Positions 1 through 7,508 are shown, counted from the first letter of the stretch. The stretch is DNA of 11,217 bases from an uncultured Blautia sp. (GCA_946629475.1 CAMOXX010000073.1:1-11217), one strand, 5' to 3'. Numbers and translations are program-made. Notes: generated by a model from the sequence alone, not told the origin.

Positions 1-295
1 CTAAAGGCGATGACGAAGCCGGTCCGGAACAGAATCTTACAGAGAGCCGCTGTCAGGTGCAAAGCGGCAGAGGAGTTCCGAAGGCCTGTCCCTTCCGAGC
101 CGGAGGCGAGAAAAGATCAGGAAAAACAATAATTCCCTGTATCCCAGTAGATGCTTCCCGTCCGTGCCGCGTAAGTGCACAGGGAATCACGGGTTCCCGC
201 TGAGTGGTCGTATTTATTACGGCAATTTGAGTGGTACCGCGGGTGTTGTTTGCCGCACTCGTCTCAAAGGATATTGAGACGGGTGCGTTTTTTTT
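1..295 (+). promoter_or_regulatory. T-box riboswitch (tRNA-sensing leader) of the acyl-CoA synthetase/VOR operon
   Basis: A T-box leader binds a specific tRNA and prevents termination when that tRNA is uncharged. Seen here: a Stem I with GATGACGAAG at 10-18, the AGAGAG bulge motif at 41-46 and its apical helix CCGC (47-50)/GCGG (64-67). A helix CGGAAC (25-30)/GTTCCG (75-80) lies below this, and a lower helix GAAG (15-18)/CTTC (92-95) sits next to the CGAGC motif. A 9-bp stem (132-140/179-187) lies in the Stem II region. The T-box core GAGTGGTACCGCGG is at 229-242. Its bulge reads TGGT, so it should pair with a tRNA ending A-CCA. The antiterminator can form from GCGG (239-242) and CCGC (253-256). 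The candidate specifier is GTC (Val) at 88-90, one base before the lower helix; this assignment is weak. The promoter and possibly the first bases of the leader lie left of the window. Confidence 0.93.
254..295 (+). terminator. Intrinsic terminator of the T-box leader
   Basis: The arms 254-267 and 274-287 pair over 14 bp, including one G-U pair, around the six-base loop AGGATA, followed by eight T residues (288-295). The left arm overlaps CCGC (253-256), which the antiterminator needs, so the two structures exclude each other. This is the standard T-box transcription-attenuation layout. The start codon of the first gene lies 58 bases beyond the T run. Confidence 0.93.
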
Positions 296-353
296 ACAAT
301 TTCCGTCTCAGAAACTTTGATTCTCTTTTATCACAGAAAGACGAGGATAACTT

Positions 354-2639
354 ATGGAACAGGAACTGGATTATAAAATTCAGGAGATTGCAGGAAGGAT
401 CCGGGTTCTCCGGGAGCTGGAGAACAAAACGCCGCAGGAGATGGCGGCGGCGACGGATCTTTCGGAAAAGGAGTACCTGGAGTGCGAATCAGGACTTCAG
501 GATCTGAACTTTACCTTTATCTATCGATGCTCGCTGGCCCTTAAGGTGTCCGTCACGGATATCCTGGAAGGCTACAGCCCCAACCTCCGGTCCTACACGA
601 TGACACGGTCGGGCGCAGGGCAGAAGATCTCACGCGCGCATGGAATGACCTACTACAATCTTGCTTATGCGTTTCAAAACAGGATCGCTGAGCCGCTGTA
701 TGTGCGCAGCGTTTTTGATGAGGCCGCGCAGGACCGTCCGATCGATCTGACCAAGCATGACGGCCAGGAATGCGATATCGTCGTAGAGGGCAGCCTCAAG
801 GTGCAGATCGGTGAGCACAGCGAGATCCTTGGCCCGGGGGACAGCATCTATTACGACAGCAGTACGCCCCACGGCATGATCGCGGTAGGCGGCCAGGACT
901 GCATCTTTTACGCGATTGTCCTGAATCCTGCCGGAGAACCGATTCCGGAGCTCACGCAGCAGCCGATCATCGAGGAGGAGAGTACTCCCCGGACGGTCGA
1001 TGACAGTGAGAGAATCTGGCATGATTTTATCGATGTGGAGGAGAACGAGAAGGGAACCCCGGTCTCCATCCGCTTTAAAAATGCGAACCGCTTCAACTTT
1101 GCGTTTGACCTGGTGGACGCGCTTGCGGCGAGGGAGCCCGAAAAGCTCGCCATGCTCCACATCTCAAAGGATGGAACGGAGCGCAGGATCACTTTTGAGA
1201 ATGTCCGCAAGGAATCTGCCCGGTGTGCAAACTACTTTAAGGCATTGGGAATTAAAAAAGGCGACCGCGTAATGCTGATTCTGAAAAGGCATTACCAGTT
1301 CTGGTACGCCCTGGTCGGCCTCAATAAGCTCGGCGCGATCGCAATTCCTGCGACCAACCAGCTGATGGACCACGACCTGGAATACCGGATCCGCACGGCA
1401 GGGATCACTTCGATTATCTGTACGGCCGACGGCGATACCGCTCATCAGGTTGAGCTCGCCCAGGAAAAATGCGGACTGCTGCAGAACATGATGATCGTAA
1501 ACGGGGAGAGGGAAGGCTGGAGATCCTTCGATGAAGAGTATCCTCTGTACAGTTCCCGATTCCGCCGCACGGGCGTATCTCCGTGCGGGGATGACCTGAT
1601 GCTGATGTACTTTACATCGGGAACCTCAGGCTATCCGAAGATCGCAGCCCACACCTACAAGTATCCTCTGGGACATTTCCACACTGCAAAATACTGGCAG
1701 ACAGTGGATCCCGACGGACTGCACCTGACGATTTCAGATACCGGATGGGCCAAGGCAACCTGGGGCAAGATTTACGGCCAGTGGCTGTGCGAAGGCGCGA
1801 TTTTCGTGTATGACTTCGATCGTTTCGACGCGGCGAAGATCCTGCCGATGTTTGCGAAATACCATATTACCACGTTCTGTGCGCCGCCTACGATGCTCCG
1901 GATGATGATCAAGCAGGACATCAGCCATTATGATTTTTCCTCCGTCAAGCATATGACGACGGCCGGCGAAGCGCTGAACCCCGAGGTTTACAGACAGTTT
2001 GAGAAGGCGACAGGCCTTCGTATCATGGAAGGCTTCGGCCAGTCCGAGTCGGCCCTGATCATCGGAAACCTGGCCGGCGCGCCGCACAAAATCGGTTCGA
2101 TGGGCAAGCCGGTTCCCACCTATCAGGTTGAACTGCTCGGGGAGGACGGCAAACCCGTACCCTCCGGTGAGGAAGGCGAGATCTGCATCAATATCAGCAA
2201 GGGAATCCCCTGCGGTGTTGCGGTCTGCTATTATAAGAATGAAGAAGAGACCAGGGATACCTGGAAGGACGGCTGGTACCACACCGGCGACCTGGCCTGG
2301 CGCGACGAGGACGGCTTCTACTGGTATGTAGGCAGAAAGGACGATGTGATCAAGTCGTCCGGCTACCGGATCGGACCGTTCGAGATCGAGAGCGTACTGA
2401 TGGAACTGCCGTACGTTCTGGAATGCGGTGTAAGCGCAGCGCCTGATCCGGTCAGAGGCTTTGTGGTGAAGGCCAGCATCGTGCTCGTAAAGGGTACGGA
2501 AGGATCGGACGAACTGGTGCGGGAGATTCAGAATTATGTGAAAGAGCACACGGCTCCGTACAAATATCCGAGGATCGTCGAGTTCCGGGATGAGCTGCCG
2601 AAGACCGTGAGCGGAAAGATAATCAGACATGAATTATAA
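354..2639 (+). CDS. Xre HTH-cupin-AMP-forming acyl-CoA synthetase fusion
   Basis: This cytoplasmic enzyme of the ANL superfamily should convert a carboxylic acid, ATP and CoA to acyl-CoA, AMP and PPi. Residues 10-73 form an Xre-type helix-turn-helix. Residues 115-190 form a cupin, with H135, E139 and the TPHGM motif at 171-175 as likely metal-site or motif residues. Residues 245-761 are the synthetase: P-loop YFTSGTSGYPK (419-429), EGFGQSE (559-565), TGD (644-646), hinge region GRKDD followed by SSGYRIGPFEIE (668-679), and catalytic lysine K755 in PKTVSGK. The hinge wording resembles medium-chain or branched-chain synthetases (ACSM-like). The protein stops six residues after K755. ATG 354 has GAGG seven bases upstream. 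An HTH-cupin regulator is usually a separate protein of about 180 residues, so the fusion may let the enzyme sense its own substrate or bind DNA. The T-box lies directly upstream and the next gene overlaps it. The natural acid substrate cannot be read from the sequence. Confidence 0.93.
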   Translation: MEQELDYKIQEIAGRIRVLRELENKTPQEMAAATDLSEKEYLECESGLQDLNFTFIYRCSLALKVSVTDILEGYSPNLRSYTMTRSGAGQKISRAHGMTYYNLAYAFQNRIAEPLYVRSVFDEAAQDRPIDLTKHDGQECDIVVEGSLKVQIGEHSEILGPGDSIYYDSSTPHGMIAVGGQDCIFYAIVLNPAGEPIPELTQQPIIEEESTPRTVDDSERIWHDFIDVEENEKGTPVSIRFKNANRFNFAFDLVDALAAREPEKLAMLHISKDGTERRITFENVRKESARCANYFKALGIKKGDRVMLILKRHYQFWYALVGLNKLGAIAIPATNQLMDHDLEYRIRTAGITSIICTADGDTAHQVELAQEKCGLLQNMMIVNGEREGWRSFDEEYPLYSSRFRRTGVSPCGDDLMLMYFTSGTSGYPKIAAHTYKYPLGHFHTAKYWQTVDPDGLHLTISDTGWAKATWGKIYGQWLCEGAIFVYDFDRFDAAKILPMFAKYHITTFCAPPTMLRMMIKQDISHYDFSSVKHMTTAGEALNPEVYRQFEKATGLRIMEGFGQSESALIIGNLAGAPHKIGSMGKPVPTYQVELLGEDGKPVPSGEEGEICINISKGIPCGVAVCYYKNEEETRDTWKDGWYHTGDLAWRDEDGFYWYVGRKDDVIKSSGYRIGPFEIESVLMELPYVLECGVSAAPDPVRGFVVKASIVLVKGTEGSDELVREIQNYVKEHTAPYKYPRIVEFRDELPKTVSGKIIRHEL

Positions 2640-3291
2640 AAGAATCACGCTTCTGTGCGGGCACTATGGGAGCGGAAAGACAAATCTTGCGGTCAACATG
2701 GCGCTGGATCTTTCAAAGGATCATGAAAAGGTGGTCATCGCGGACCTCGACATTGTCAATCCCTATTTCAGGACGATCGACAGCGCGGAGGACCTGCGGG
2801 AGGCAGGAGTGAAGCTTGTCGTTTCCTCCTATGCCAATTCCAACGTGGACATTCCGGCGCTTCCGCAGGAAATGTACTCCCTGGTGGATGACAGGAGCCT
2901 CACCTGCATTGTTGATGTGGGCGGCGACGACCGCGGCGCTTATGCCCTCGGGCGAATCGCCGGGGCGATCCGGGAGGAAAATGACTATGACATGTTCCTG
3001 GTCATCAACCGCTACCGCCCGCTGACGCCTGACGCGGAATCAACGCTCGAAATTATGCACGAGATCGAGGCGGCAGCCTCCCTGAAATTCACGGGAATCA
3101 TCAACAACTCCAACCTTGCCGCAGAGACGGAGCCCGAAACGGTGCTGGCTTCCGTTCCGTATGCGGAGGAGGTGTCGCGGCTTTCCGGACTTCCTCTTGT
3201 GATGACGGGCGCAGAGAAAAATGTGGCTGATCAGCTGAAGGGAAAGATTGACAATGTTTTTCCGCTTCATCTGCAGAAAAGACCAGTATAA
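2629..3291 (+). CDS. MinD/ParA-like P-loop ATPase of the VOR operon
   Basis: A 220-residue SIMIBI-class P-loop NTPase. The Walker A motif is GHYGSGKT (11-18). A switch-like DLDIVNPYF lies at 39-47, a Walker B-like strand ending in D96 (CIVDVGGDDRG), and INRYRP (126-131) and NNSNL (159-163) lie where this fold contacts the nucleotide base. No membrane segment or CxxC metal site is present, which argues against a typical Mrp/NBP35 scaffold. Its ATG lies inside the last codons of the synthetase gene, giving an 11-base overlap, so the two are probably translationally coupled. My recollection is that such ATPases occur beside VOR genes in Clostridia, but their role is not established to my knowledge. 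Cofactor or Fe-S insertion, or complex assembly, is a guess from context. A chromosome-partitioning role is unlikely because no parB or parS was seen. Confidence 0.82.
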   Translation: MNYKRITLLCGHYGSGKTNLAVNMALDLSKDHEKVVIADLDIVNPYFRTIDSAEDLREAGVKLVVSSYANSNVDIPALPQEMYSLVDDRSLTCIVDVGGDDRGAYALGRIAGAIREENDYDMFLVINRYRPLTPDAESTLEIMHEIEAAASLKFTGIINNSNLAAETEPETVLASVPYAEEVSRLSGLPLVMTGAEKNVADQLKGKIDNVFPLHLQKRPV

Positions 3292-3311
3292 GTTTACAGA
3301 AGGAGGATATT

Positions 3312-3518
3312 ATGGCAAAACTGACATTCAAAACAGATGAATGCAAAGGATGCGGACTCTGTGTTGAAGCCTGTCCTAAAGGAATTCTTCAGCTTTCGAA
3401 GGATACCATCAACAAAAAGGGACATCACCCTGCGGAATGCGTCAATGAAGACGCGTGCATCGCATGCAAATCGTGTGCAACGATGTGCCCTGACTGTATT
3501 ATCAGAATAGAAAAGTGA
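3312..3518 (+). CDS. vorD: 2-oxoacid:ferredoxin oxidoreductase, delta subunit (2x[4Fe-4S] ferredoxin-like)
   Basis: A 68-residue ferredoxin-like subunit that carries electrons between the TPP/Fe-S core of the oxidoreductase and free ferredoxin. The first cluster motif uses C11, C14, C17 and C21 (CKGCGLCVEACP). The second uses C49, C52, C55 and C59 (CIACKSCATMCP). Extra cysteines are C43 and C62. The length and the strand-cluster-cluster layout fit PorD/VorD/KorD subunits. AAGGAGG lies five bases before the ATG. The gene starts 20 bases after the ATPase and ends 11 bases before the alpha subunit. A free-standing ferredoxin cannot be excluded from sequence alone, but its place directly before the alpha, beta and gamma genes makes a delta subunit much more likely. 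Confidence 0.93.
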   Translation: MAKLTFKTDECKGCGLCVEACPKGILQLSKDTINKKGHHPAECVNEDACIACKSCATMCPDCIIRIEK

Positions 3519-3529
3519 GGTGAGTTATT

Positions 3530-4594
3530 GTGGCAGAAAAAGTATTGATGAAGGGAAACGAAGCGATCGCGGAAGCCGCAATCATTGCCGGCTGCCGTCA
3601 CTATTTCGGATATCCGATCACCCCGCAGACGGAAATCGCCGCGTACATGGCAAAGAGAATGCCGAAGATCGGCGGAACCTTCCTGCAGGCGGAGAGTGAG
3701 ATCGCTGCAATCAATATGGTATACGGCGTTTCATCGGCAGGAAAAAGAGTTATGACATCCTCCTCCAGCCCGGGAATCTCCCTGAAGAGCGAGGGAATCT
3801 CCTATCTTGCAGGCGCGGATCTTCCGGCGGTTGTCGTCAACTGCCAGAGAGGCGGCCCGGGACTCGGCGGAATCCAGCCCAGCCAGTCCGACTATTTCCA
3901 GGCGACCAGAGGCGGCGGACACGGCGACTACCACATGATCGTCCTTGCGCCGGCATCGGTTCAGGAGATGGCACAGCTCACCATCCGCGGATTTGAGCTT
4001 GCGGACCAGTACCGCATGACATCCATGATTCTGGCGGACGGTACCATCGGACAGATGATGGAGCCGGTTTCCTTTGATTTTGATATCAAAGAAGCGCCCG
4101 AAAAACCGTGGGCAACTACAGGAACACAGATGAAGAGAGAGCACAATGTGGTGAATTCCCTCTATCTTGTACCGGATGTCCTGGAAGAAAAGAACTTTGA
4201 GCGCTATGAAAAATACGCCCTGATCAAGGAGAAGGAAGCCCTCGCAGAGGAATACCTCCTCGATGATGCCGAGATCGTGATTGCAGCGTTCGGTATTGCG
4301 GCACGTGTCGCGAAGAACGCGGTCAATGCGGCGAGAGCCGATGGGATCAAGGCAGGCCTGATCAGGCCGATCACCCTGTGGCCGTTCCCGGAAAAGACCT
4401 TCAAAAAGGCTCTCGGCACAGCAAAGCAGTTTATCAGTGTGGAGCTGTCCATGGGCCAGATGATCGAGGATGTGTATCTTGCCACAGGATGCGCCGTTCC
4501 GGTTACGCTCTGCAACAGGGCCGGCGGAATGATTCCGTCTCCGGAGCAGGTCTACGAAGCCATCAAGGCAGCACATGGAAAGGCTGGTGAATGA
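3530..4594 (+). CDS. vorB: 2-oxoacid:ferredoxin oxidoreductase, alpha subunit (VorB type)
   Basis: A 354-residue alpha subunit of a CoA-dependent 2-oxoacid:ferredoxin oxidoreductase. The enzyme interconverts 2-oxoacid + CoA + oxidised ferredoxin with acyl-CoA + CO2 + reduced ferredoxin. Seen: GYPITPQTE (27-35), the family signature near the TPP pyrimidine site; a QAESEIAAINMVYG segment (53-66) with the conserved glutamates; TSSSSPGISLKSEG (76-89); and NCQRGGPGLGG (104-114). The C-terminal part (about residues 230-350) is the transketolase C-like domain. The wording matches VorB-type proteins (branched-chain 2-oxoacids) better than pyruvate enzymes, but related enzymes for 2-oxoglutarate or aryl pyruvates share these motifs. 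The start is GTG, chosen because AGGTGA lies six bases upstream and the N-terminus MAEKVLMKGNEAIAE is family-like. It follows the delta gene by 11 bases. Confidence 0.94.
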   Translation: MAEKVLMKGNEAIAEAAIIAGCRHYFGYPITPQTEIAAYMAKRMPKIGGTFLQAESEIAAINMVYGVSSAGKRVMTSSSSPGISLKSEGISYLAGADLPAVVVNCQRGGPGLGGIQPSQSDYFQATRGGGHGDYHMIVLAPASVQEMAQLTIRGFELADQYRMTSMILADGTIGQMMEPVSFDFDIKEAPEKPWATTGTQMKREHNVVNSLYLVPDVLEEKNFERYEKYALIKEKEALAEEYLLDDAEIVIAAFGIAARVAKNAVNAARADGIKAGLIRPITLWPFPEKTFKKALGTAKQFISVELSMGQMIEDVYLATGCAVPVTLCNRAGGMIPSPEQVYEAIKAAHGKAGE

Positions 4595-4595
4595 T

Positions 4596-5366
4596 ATGGT
4601 AGTTTTTGAAAAACCGCATGCACTGACAGATGTTCCGCTTCACTATTGCCCGGGATGTACCCACGGCATCGTTCACCGTCTGGTGGCGGAAGCGATCGAT
4701 GATCTCGGTATTGAAGGAAAGACCGTCGGTGTCGCTCCGGTAGGATGCGCCGTTATGGCCTACGACTATTTCCGCTGCGACATGATTGAGGCAGCCCACG
4801 GGCGTGCTCCGGCCGTCGCAACCGGTGTGAAGAGGGCGGATCCGGAAAACCTTATCGTATTTACCTATCAGGGCGATGGCGACCTTGCTTCCATCGGTAC
4901 GGCTGAGACCGTCCACGCAGCGGCGAGGAACGAGAACATCACCGTGATCTTTATCAACAACGCGATTTACGGCATGACCGGCGGACAGATGGCCCCGACA
5001 TCCCTCCCGGGCCAGGTTACTCAGACATCCCCCTACGGCCGTGATGTAAAGCAGTGCGGATATCCGGTAAAAATCTGCGAGATGCTGTCCATGCTGGACG
5101 GTCCGGAATATCTGGAGCGTGTCGCCGTGAATAATGTCAAAAACGTCCTGAAAGCGAAAAAGGCCATCCGGAAAGCATTCCAGAACCAGGTGGACGGCAA
5201 GGGCTTTTCTCTGATTGAAGTGATTTCGGCTTGTCCGACAAACTGGGGCATGACACCGTCGCAGGCGCTGAAATGGATCGATGACAACATGATCCCTTAC
5301 TATCCGCTCGGCGTTTACAAGGACAGGAGCGCAGGCCTGATTCCCGGAGCAAAGGAGGATAAATAA
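4596..5366 (+). CDS. vorA: 2-oxoacid:ferredoxin oxidoreductase, beta subunit (TPP-binding)
   Basis: A 256-residue TPP-binding beta subunit. The TPP/Mg motif is GDGD (93-96), followed by NNAIYGMTGGQ (121-131). HYCPGC (16-21) and C51 are probable cluster ligands, as in the beta subunits of related enzymes. Together with the alpha subunit it forms the catalytic core. I chose ATG 4596 because a GGTGA ribosome site (4586-4590) lies five bases upstream and the product then starts MVVFEKPHAL, a family-like N-terminus. An in-frame ATG at 4575 would add seven residues (MERLVND) but has no good ribosome site. The stop of the alpha gene (4592-4594) sits one base before the chosen start, which suggests translational coupling. 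The stop codon directly abuts the gamma start. Confidence 0.93.
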   Translation: MVVFEKPHALTDVPLHYCPGCTHGIVHRLVAEAIDDLGIEGKTVGVAPVGCAVMAYDYFRCDMIEAAHGRAPAVATGVKRADPENLIVFTYQGDGDLASIGTAETVHAAARNENITVIFINNAIYGMTGGQMAPTSLPGQVTQTSPYGRDVKQCGYPVKICEMLSMLDGPEYLERVAVNNVKNVLKAKKAIRKAFQNQVDGKGFSLIEVISACPTNWGMTPSQALKWIDDNMIPYYPLGVYKDRSAGLIPGAKEDK

Positions 5367-5900
5367 ATGACGAGAGAATTATTATTTGCCGGCTTCGGCG
5401 GGCAGGGACTTCTTTTTTCCGGTAAAGTGATCGCGTACAAAGGCCTGATCGAGGATAAAAATGTGAGCTGGCTTCCTTCCTACGGCCCGGAGATGCGCGG
5501 CGGAACGGCAAACTGCAGCGTTATTCTGAGCGACGATCCCGTCGGAGCTCCGATTATTTCCAACCCGGACGTTCTTGTGGCGATGAACCTTCCGTCCCTC
5601 GACAAATATGAGTCACAGGTGAAGCCGGGCGGCACGATCCTCGTTGACAGCAGCCTGATCGAGAGAAAAGTGGAGCGCGAAGACGTTAACGTATATTATG
5701 TTCCCGCAACAAAGATGGCGGGCGAGAACGGCGCACCCACACTGGCCAACATGATTCTGGTCGGAAAGCTTCTCCAGGTTTTCGGAGAGTACGATGAAGA
5801 GCTGGTGAAAAAAGCCCTCGGCAAATGCATCTCCGCAAGGCACGCGGATCTGCTGGATCTGAACCTGAAATGCATGGAGATCGGAAGAGACTATCAATAA
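5367..5900 (+). CDS. vorC: 2-oxoacid:ferredoxin oxidoreductase, gamma subunit
   Basis: A 177-residue gamma subunit, the domain that helps bind CoA in this enzyme family. Seen: GFGGQG near the N-terminus (9-14), WLPSYGPEMRGGTANC (35-50) and MNLPSLDKYE (73-82), all diagnostic of the POR gamma domain. The length is normal. ATG 5367 abuts the beta stop codon, and AGGAGG (5353-5358) lies eight bases before it inside the end of the beta gene. It is the last gene of the operon; the stop lies 15 bases before a large inverted repeat. With the delta, alpha and beta genes all four domains are present and intact, so the enzyme should be functional. Confidence 0.93.
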   Translation: MTRELLFAGFGGQGLLFSGKVIAYKGLIEDKNVSWLPSYGPEMRGGTANCSVILSDDPVGAPIISNPDVLVAMNLPSLDKYESQVKPGGTILVDSSLIERKVEREDVNVYYVPATKMAGENGAPTLANMILVGKLLQVFGEYDEELVKKALGKCISARHADLLDLNLKCMEIGRDYQ

Positions 5901-5915
5901 CGAGTTATAATAAAC

Positions 5916-5966
5916 ACAACAGATACAGCCCCCATTCATTTTGTGAATGGGGGCTGTATCTGTTGT
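5916..5966. terminator. Perfect 23-bp inverted repeat between convergent operons
   Basis: The arms 5916-5938 and 5944-5966 are exact reverse complements over 23 bases, with the loop TTTTG. The repeat lies 15 bases after the gamma-subunit stop, and its last base is the first base of the transporter stop codon on the other strand. It is placed to end both transcripts. Neither side has a strong T run: CATACCAG follows on plus and GTTTATTATAAC on minus. Termination on the minus strand is therefore a little more plausible, and mRNA 3'-end protection is an alternative role. Confidence 0.8.
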
Positions 5967-7387
5967 CATACCAGAGTGTTTATCCACACTCTCTTCTTCA
6001 GAAGGATATACCCGATCAGGCATTTCACCAGATCCAGGGCCAGAACGAGGGCATAGACTGCAAGGATGTTCAGGGATGTAAAGCGCGTGAGGATAAATGC
6101 CGCAGGAACGCTGAAAACCCAGATGAAAACACTGTCGAACAGGAAGGTAATGATGGTTTTTCCTCCCGACCGCAATGTGAAATAAGCACTGTTCAGGAAT
6201 GAAGTGTGGGGCATCGCGGCGGCAGTGAGGATAATCAGCCAGACCGCCAGATGCTTTACCTCATTCGAAGTGTTGTAAATATTGGGGAAACAGGGGGCCG
6301 CAATCATCATCAGGATACCGGTTCCCGTACAGCTCAGAACGGAAAACATGATCAGCTTCCGGTCCGTGCTGACAGCCTCCTCAATCTGCCCGGCCCCCAG
6401 CAGCTGGCCGATGATGATCGCAACGGCACTGCCCATGGCGATCATGATGACATTGAAGACATTGCTGATGGTGCTGGAGATGTTCAGGGCCGCAACCACA
6501 TTCAGCCCCCTGACCGAGTAGCACTGTGTCAGCATTGCCATGCCTGCGGCCCAGAGCGTTTCGTTGATCAGGAGAGGTGCTCCTTTGACTATGATCCGCT
6601 TTGCAGAATCAGCCGGAACCTTCAGCGTCCGGTAGACACCTGAGAATATCCTGAGCTTCTTTGCGTGGGTGTGTGTATGTACGACGACGACCAGGAGTTC
6701 GATGACTCTGGAAATAACCGTCGCAATTGCTGCCCCGGCGATCCCGAGCTTTGGAAATCCGAATTTACCGTAGATCAGCAGGTAGTTGAAGATCAGGTTC
6801 ACGAACACGGCAATGATTCCCGCGTTCATGGGGAGGATTGTCTCACCGCATTCCCGGAGTGTGCTGGTGTAGGCGTTGCTGATCATAAAAACGGGCAGTC
6901 CGATCAGCATGATCCTGAGATATGTGCGTCCATACCCCAGGGTTGCCGCTGCCTGGGAGGCTTCGCCCCCTCCCTGCAGGTACAGGCTGATGAGCGGATC
7001 ACCATAAAAAATAAACAGCAGCGAGGCAGCTGCGGTCAGAATGAAGGAGAGGATCAGCTTGAAGCGGAAGGTCATCCTGACTCCCTCGTGGTCCCCGAGA
7101 CCGAAGTACTGGGCTGTGAAGATTCCGGCCCCGGACACTGCCCCGAAGATGCACAGGTTGTACACAAAGATCAGCTGGTTTACGATCGAAGCCCCCGACA
7201 TCTGCTCGGTTCCGATTCTTCCGATCATGATATTGTCCAGCATGCTGACAAAATTGGTGATTCCGTTCTGGACCATGATCGGCACAGCGATCAGAAGCAT
7301 CTTTTTATAAAATTGTCTGTCCCCGAAATACCGGCTGCGGAACCCGGTTTCGGTGGTGTTGTTTTCGCGATAATGTTGTAATTGCAT
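5966..7387 (-). CDS. MATE-family multidrug/cation exporter
   Basis: A 473-residue integral membrane transporter of the MATE type. These proteins export organic cations or drugs in exchange for Na+ or H+; the substrate here cannot be predicted. About 12 hydrophobic segments are visible. The opening FYKKMLLIAVPIMVQNGI (26-43) with SMLDNIMIGRIG (48-59) is typical of the N-terminal half. The matching second half begins near residue 265 (VKGAPLLINETLWAAG). A hydrophilic N-terminal tail of about 25 residues and a His-rich cytoplasmic loop HTHTHAKK (237-244) between the halves are minor oddities. ATG 7387 is the only ATG before the first membrane segment, but no good ribosome site precedes it. The gene converges on the VOR operon and diverges from the HD-domain gene. 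Nothing links it functionally to either. Confidence 0.92.
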   Translation of the reverse strand: MQLQHYRENNTTETGFRSRYFGDRQFYKKMLLIAVPIMVQNGITNFVSMLDNIMIGRIGTEQMSGASIVNQLIFVYNLCIFGAVSGAGIFTAQYFGLGDHEGVRMTFRFKLILSFILTAAASLLFIFYGDPLISLYLQGGGEASQAAATLGYGRTYLRIMLIGLPVFMISNAYTSTLRECGETILPMNAGIIAVFVNLIFNYLLIYGKFGFPKLGIAGAAIATVISRVIELLVVVVHTHTHAKKLRIFSGVYRTLKVPADSAKRIIVKGAPLLINETLWAAGMAMLTQCYSVRGLNVVAALNISSTISNVFNVIMIAMGSAVAIIIGQLLGAGQIEEAVSTDRKLIMFSVLSCTGTGILMMIAAPCFPNIYNTSNEVKHLAVWLIILTAAAMPHTSFLNSAYFTLRSGGKTIITFLFDSVFIWVFSVPAAFILTRFTSLNILAVYALVLALDLVKCLIGYILLKKRVWINTLV

Positions 7388-7477
7388 ATTTTTTCAAGTA
7401 TAATTGTATCTGTTCAGTACCTTCACAGATACGCGCAAAATAATCCGTAATCAGTTTTTGGCGAGTGAATCATATTA

Positions 7478-7483
7478 TATAAT
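7478..7483 (+). promoter_or_regulatory. Candidate -10 element for the HD-domain gene
   Basis: TATAAT lies in an AT-rich stretch about 150 bases upstream of ATG 7632 and just before a potentially structured leader. The -35 region is poor: TTTTGG at 7456-7461, with a 16-base spacer, is the best I can offer. The divergent transporter gene must also have its promoter in this 244-base spacer. TACAAT on the minus strand (7409-7404) is a weak candidate for it. Confidence 0.4.
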
Positions 7484-7508
7484 ATATTCGGGATTATTTC
7501 AACCTTGT

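Noticed and set aside
1734..2630. Long minus-strand open frame (about 298 codons) opposite the synthetase
   Set aside because: It is antisense to a gene with clear domains and motifs, has no ribosome site or recognisable domain, and is expected from the GC-rich codon use of the real gene.
2629..3291. Chromosome or plasmid partitioning ATPase
   Set aside because: No parB, parS-like repeats or replication genes; embedded in a metabolic operon with an overlapping start.
3731..4576. Long minus-strand open frame opposite the VOR alpha subunit
   Set aside because: Cys/His/Arg-rich shadow of vorB with no domain and no context as a gene.
4575..4595. Earlier start for the VOR beta subunit at ATG 4575
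   Set aside because: Adds only MERLVND, lacks a good ribosome site, and the ATG at 4596 has GGTGA at ideal spacing and a family-like N-terminus.
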